From assembly GCA_013398055.1 (NCBI GenBank), contig VZRS01014850.1:372052-436051 (forward strand): a stretch of DNA of 64,000 bases. Reading direction: 5' to 3'. A program made the position numbers and the translations under genes. Position 1 is the stretch's first letter. The number at the start of each line of letters is the position of its first letter. Of the stretch, positions 62,284 through 64,000 are shown piece by piece. The notes under the pieces were generated by a model. It was not told the DNA's origin. It made no database searches and saw only the letters and a list, made by a program, of their open reading frames with translations. Origin of the DNA: Ifrita kowaldi. Taxonomy: Eukaryota > Chordata > Aves > Passeriformes > Cinclosomatidae.

Positions 62284-62426
62284 TTCACAGAATCACAGAA
62301 TATTCTGAGTTGGAAGAGACCCACAAGGATCACCAAGTCCAGCTCCTAAGTGAATGGCTCATATGGGGATTGAATCATCAAGCTTTGCATTATTAGCACC
62401 ATGCTCCAAACAGAGTAAATCTCAGG
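62284..62426 (-). mobile_element. tRNA-Ile-derived SINE with CR1 tail (TguSINE1-like)
   Basis: Read on the minus strand the element starts at CCTGAG near 62426. It has a decayed tRNA-Ile-like head: A-box region 62403-62417, TGGTGCTAATAATGC around the anticodon position, and B-box-like GATTCAATCCC at 62366-62376. It continues through ATTCACTTAGGAGCTGGACT and GGTGATCCTTGTGGGTCTCT to the CR1-type end AATATTCTGTGATTCTGTGA at 62284. Both head and tail are complete, which makes it the better of the two copies. TguSINE1, with exactly this architecture, is known from songbirds. It uses the CR1 machinery in trans. Mutations in the head make a functional tRNA unlikely. Confidence 0.88.
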
Positions 62427-64000
62427 TTTTGTAGTAGATTCCTGGTTAATAACAAGTCAAGGGAAACATGCTGCTTAGAAGAGTTTCTGCAATCTTTTGA
62501 AATGGCACAGCTCTTTTGATCAATGTTGATTCTACTGTTTTAAAATATCTTCCCCCTCTATCCCTCAACACCAAGCCTCCCCTACTCTTCACTCACCAAG
62601 GCATGCCTTCCAGGATAACTTTCCATCATCCGAGAGCTAGGAAGGAGTGAAGAAGGTAGCACCCTGAAGAGTATGACAGAGAATCTTCTGCCAAGAAATA
62701 CTGGAACTGAAATGGAGAAACTCTGAAGGTGCAGTTGCTTGGCCAAGACCCAGAAGGGATATAGACTTTCAAAGCTTGCAAAAACCTTCCACTGCCCCGA
62801 GGACTTCCGTGCTTCTATACCAACATCTGAACCTATATCAACATTTTAACCTATACCAGTCCCATACCATTGCATTAGTGCCTCCAGCCACATGCTCCCT
62901 TCTGCACTCCTATACTTTAACTTCCCTAGAATGGCACCATTTCACTTTTCTAAATCCCTAAGGACTGTACAGCTATCATCGGAACCATCGATACAAGTAT
63001 ATGTGACCAACTTCCCTTTTGTTTTAAATACATTTGGTGCTTCTGGATTTTGCATTCCAAATATTTCATTCTGTGTTTCATTTCATTTGTTTCTTTCCTA
63101 TCTTTACATTCATATCCTGATATAAATCTCATCTCTCTTTGGGTATAACATTTTTGCTCTAGGATACTGTAACCAAGAATTTGCACATGAAAATATCTTT
63201 CTGCAATGCTGTTTAGGACAAGCAAGTCATTCAGGTAAAGGAGTCTTTAACATAGATGGCACTAGAACAAAAAAAAAACGCATATGAAGACCAAAGCCCG
63301 ATAACCCTGTAACACTGACTTAGCTACTTGTTAGAAAAGAGGAATTTTGATTTTGTACCCATGTAAAATTTGTTCAACATACTTGGAAATACAAGGAGGA
63401 ATTACATCATTGCCTGTATCCTAGCAGTATGCTTATGTTCTAGTTGACAGACTGTTTGTAGTCGTGAGTTAGACAGGACTCATTCAAACAACAAACTTGG
63501 ACACAACCACTTCTGCTGTCTGGGTGAAGAAGTTCATCAGACACACCTTGGAGAATCTTCCCTTATGGGACATCTATACCCAAGCACATTCTGTTTCAGG
63601 GAGGTACTGTTCTCTCAGACACTGAACTCCCCCAGGAATGTTAATTATGTGCATTATAGAAAATGACATGTCCCACTGGCTATAACTAATAATTTAACGG
63701 TTCGTCAAAGTAGAAGCTATCAAATAGCCTAGAAGTAGTTTCCTGAAAGAGCTTCAGAAAAATAACTCCGGAAAACAACAAGCAAAAAGGCAGTCGGAAA
63801 CCTTTGTAGAGTTGATCCATTTTAGTTCAGTTAAAGAGAAATCTTGTTGTGTTGTGATGTAACCTGGTAGGAAAAATTCACTATTTGGAATAACCTTTTC
63901 TGCTACAAGTACAAAGAAAATATTTTTCAGATGATACAATGTGGCCCATGCCCAGATGGTGGGTTTATTTGATATCATCTACCAGAAAATTTTGCTAGCT
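62427..64000. other. Unique AT-rich non-coding DNA to the window end
   Basis: Apart from the 18-bp tandem repeat at 62815-62868, I see no repeat family, exon or RNA gene. Short overlapping frames at 62776-63225 look incidental. Confidence 0.35.
62815..62868 (+). repeat. 18-bp tandem repeat, two units plus partial
   Basis: CTATACCAACATCTGAAC is followed directly by CTATATCAACATTTTAAC and a partial third unit CTATACCAGTCCCATACC. The period is 18 bases. In one frame it would encode LYQHLN-like repeats, but the frame is short and not convincing. Confidence 0.75.

Overview
The window reads as non-coding nuclear DNA from a bird, most likely a passerine. The evidence is its interspersed repeats: several CR1 LINE tails with the typical 3' ends, a solo LTR of the avian ERVL type, and two SINE copies with a tRNA-Ile-like head joined to a CR1-type tail. 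That head-tail combination is the structure described for TguSINE1 of songbirds. The DNA is AT-rich with few CpGs outside the first ~240 bases. No bacterial or organellar gene organisation and no CRISPR array was seen, and nothing resembles a prokaryotic operon.

Layout. Bases 1-240 are the edge of a CpG island, probably a promoter or first exon whose gene lies partly or wholly to the left. It could also start here and run right as a long first intron. The remaining ~63.7 kb is unique AT-rich sequence with scattered old repeats: a possible LTR relic (2.75 kb), CR1 tails (9.9, 19.1, 21.3, 26.6, 29.7, 38.6 and 47.3 kb), an unassigned LTR-like block (19.5 kb), SINEs (27.7 and 62.3 kb), a complete solo LTR with 5-bp target-site duplication (32.4-33.0 kb), and an internal CR1 ORF2 fragment (53.5-54.2 kb). 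There are also simple repeats, small tandem duplications and A/C-rich tracts.

Coding content. I recognise no host protein-coding gene. The long open frames are mostly chance frames of AT-rich DNA; the one at 53.6-53.9 kb is CR1 ORF2. Three short plus-strand stretches (about 1.3, 12.3 and 45.1 kb) have an open frame, plausible splice signals and protein-like composition. They are offered only as candidate exons, and I could not name a protein for any of them. If they are real, the window is the intronic body of a long plus-strand gene that may start at the CpG island.

I did not find a new biological system. The most checkable items are the two better candidate exons (12341-12430 and 45051-45257), the solo LTR, the SINE copies, and a CpG-retaining cluster at 48.2 kb.
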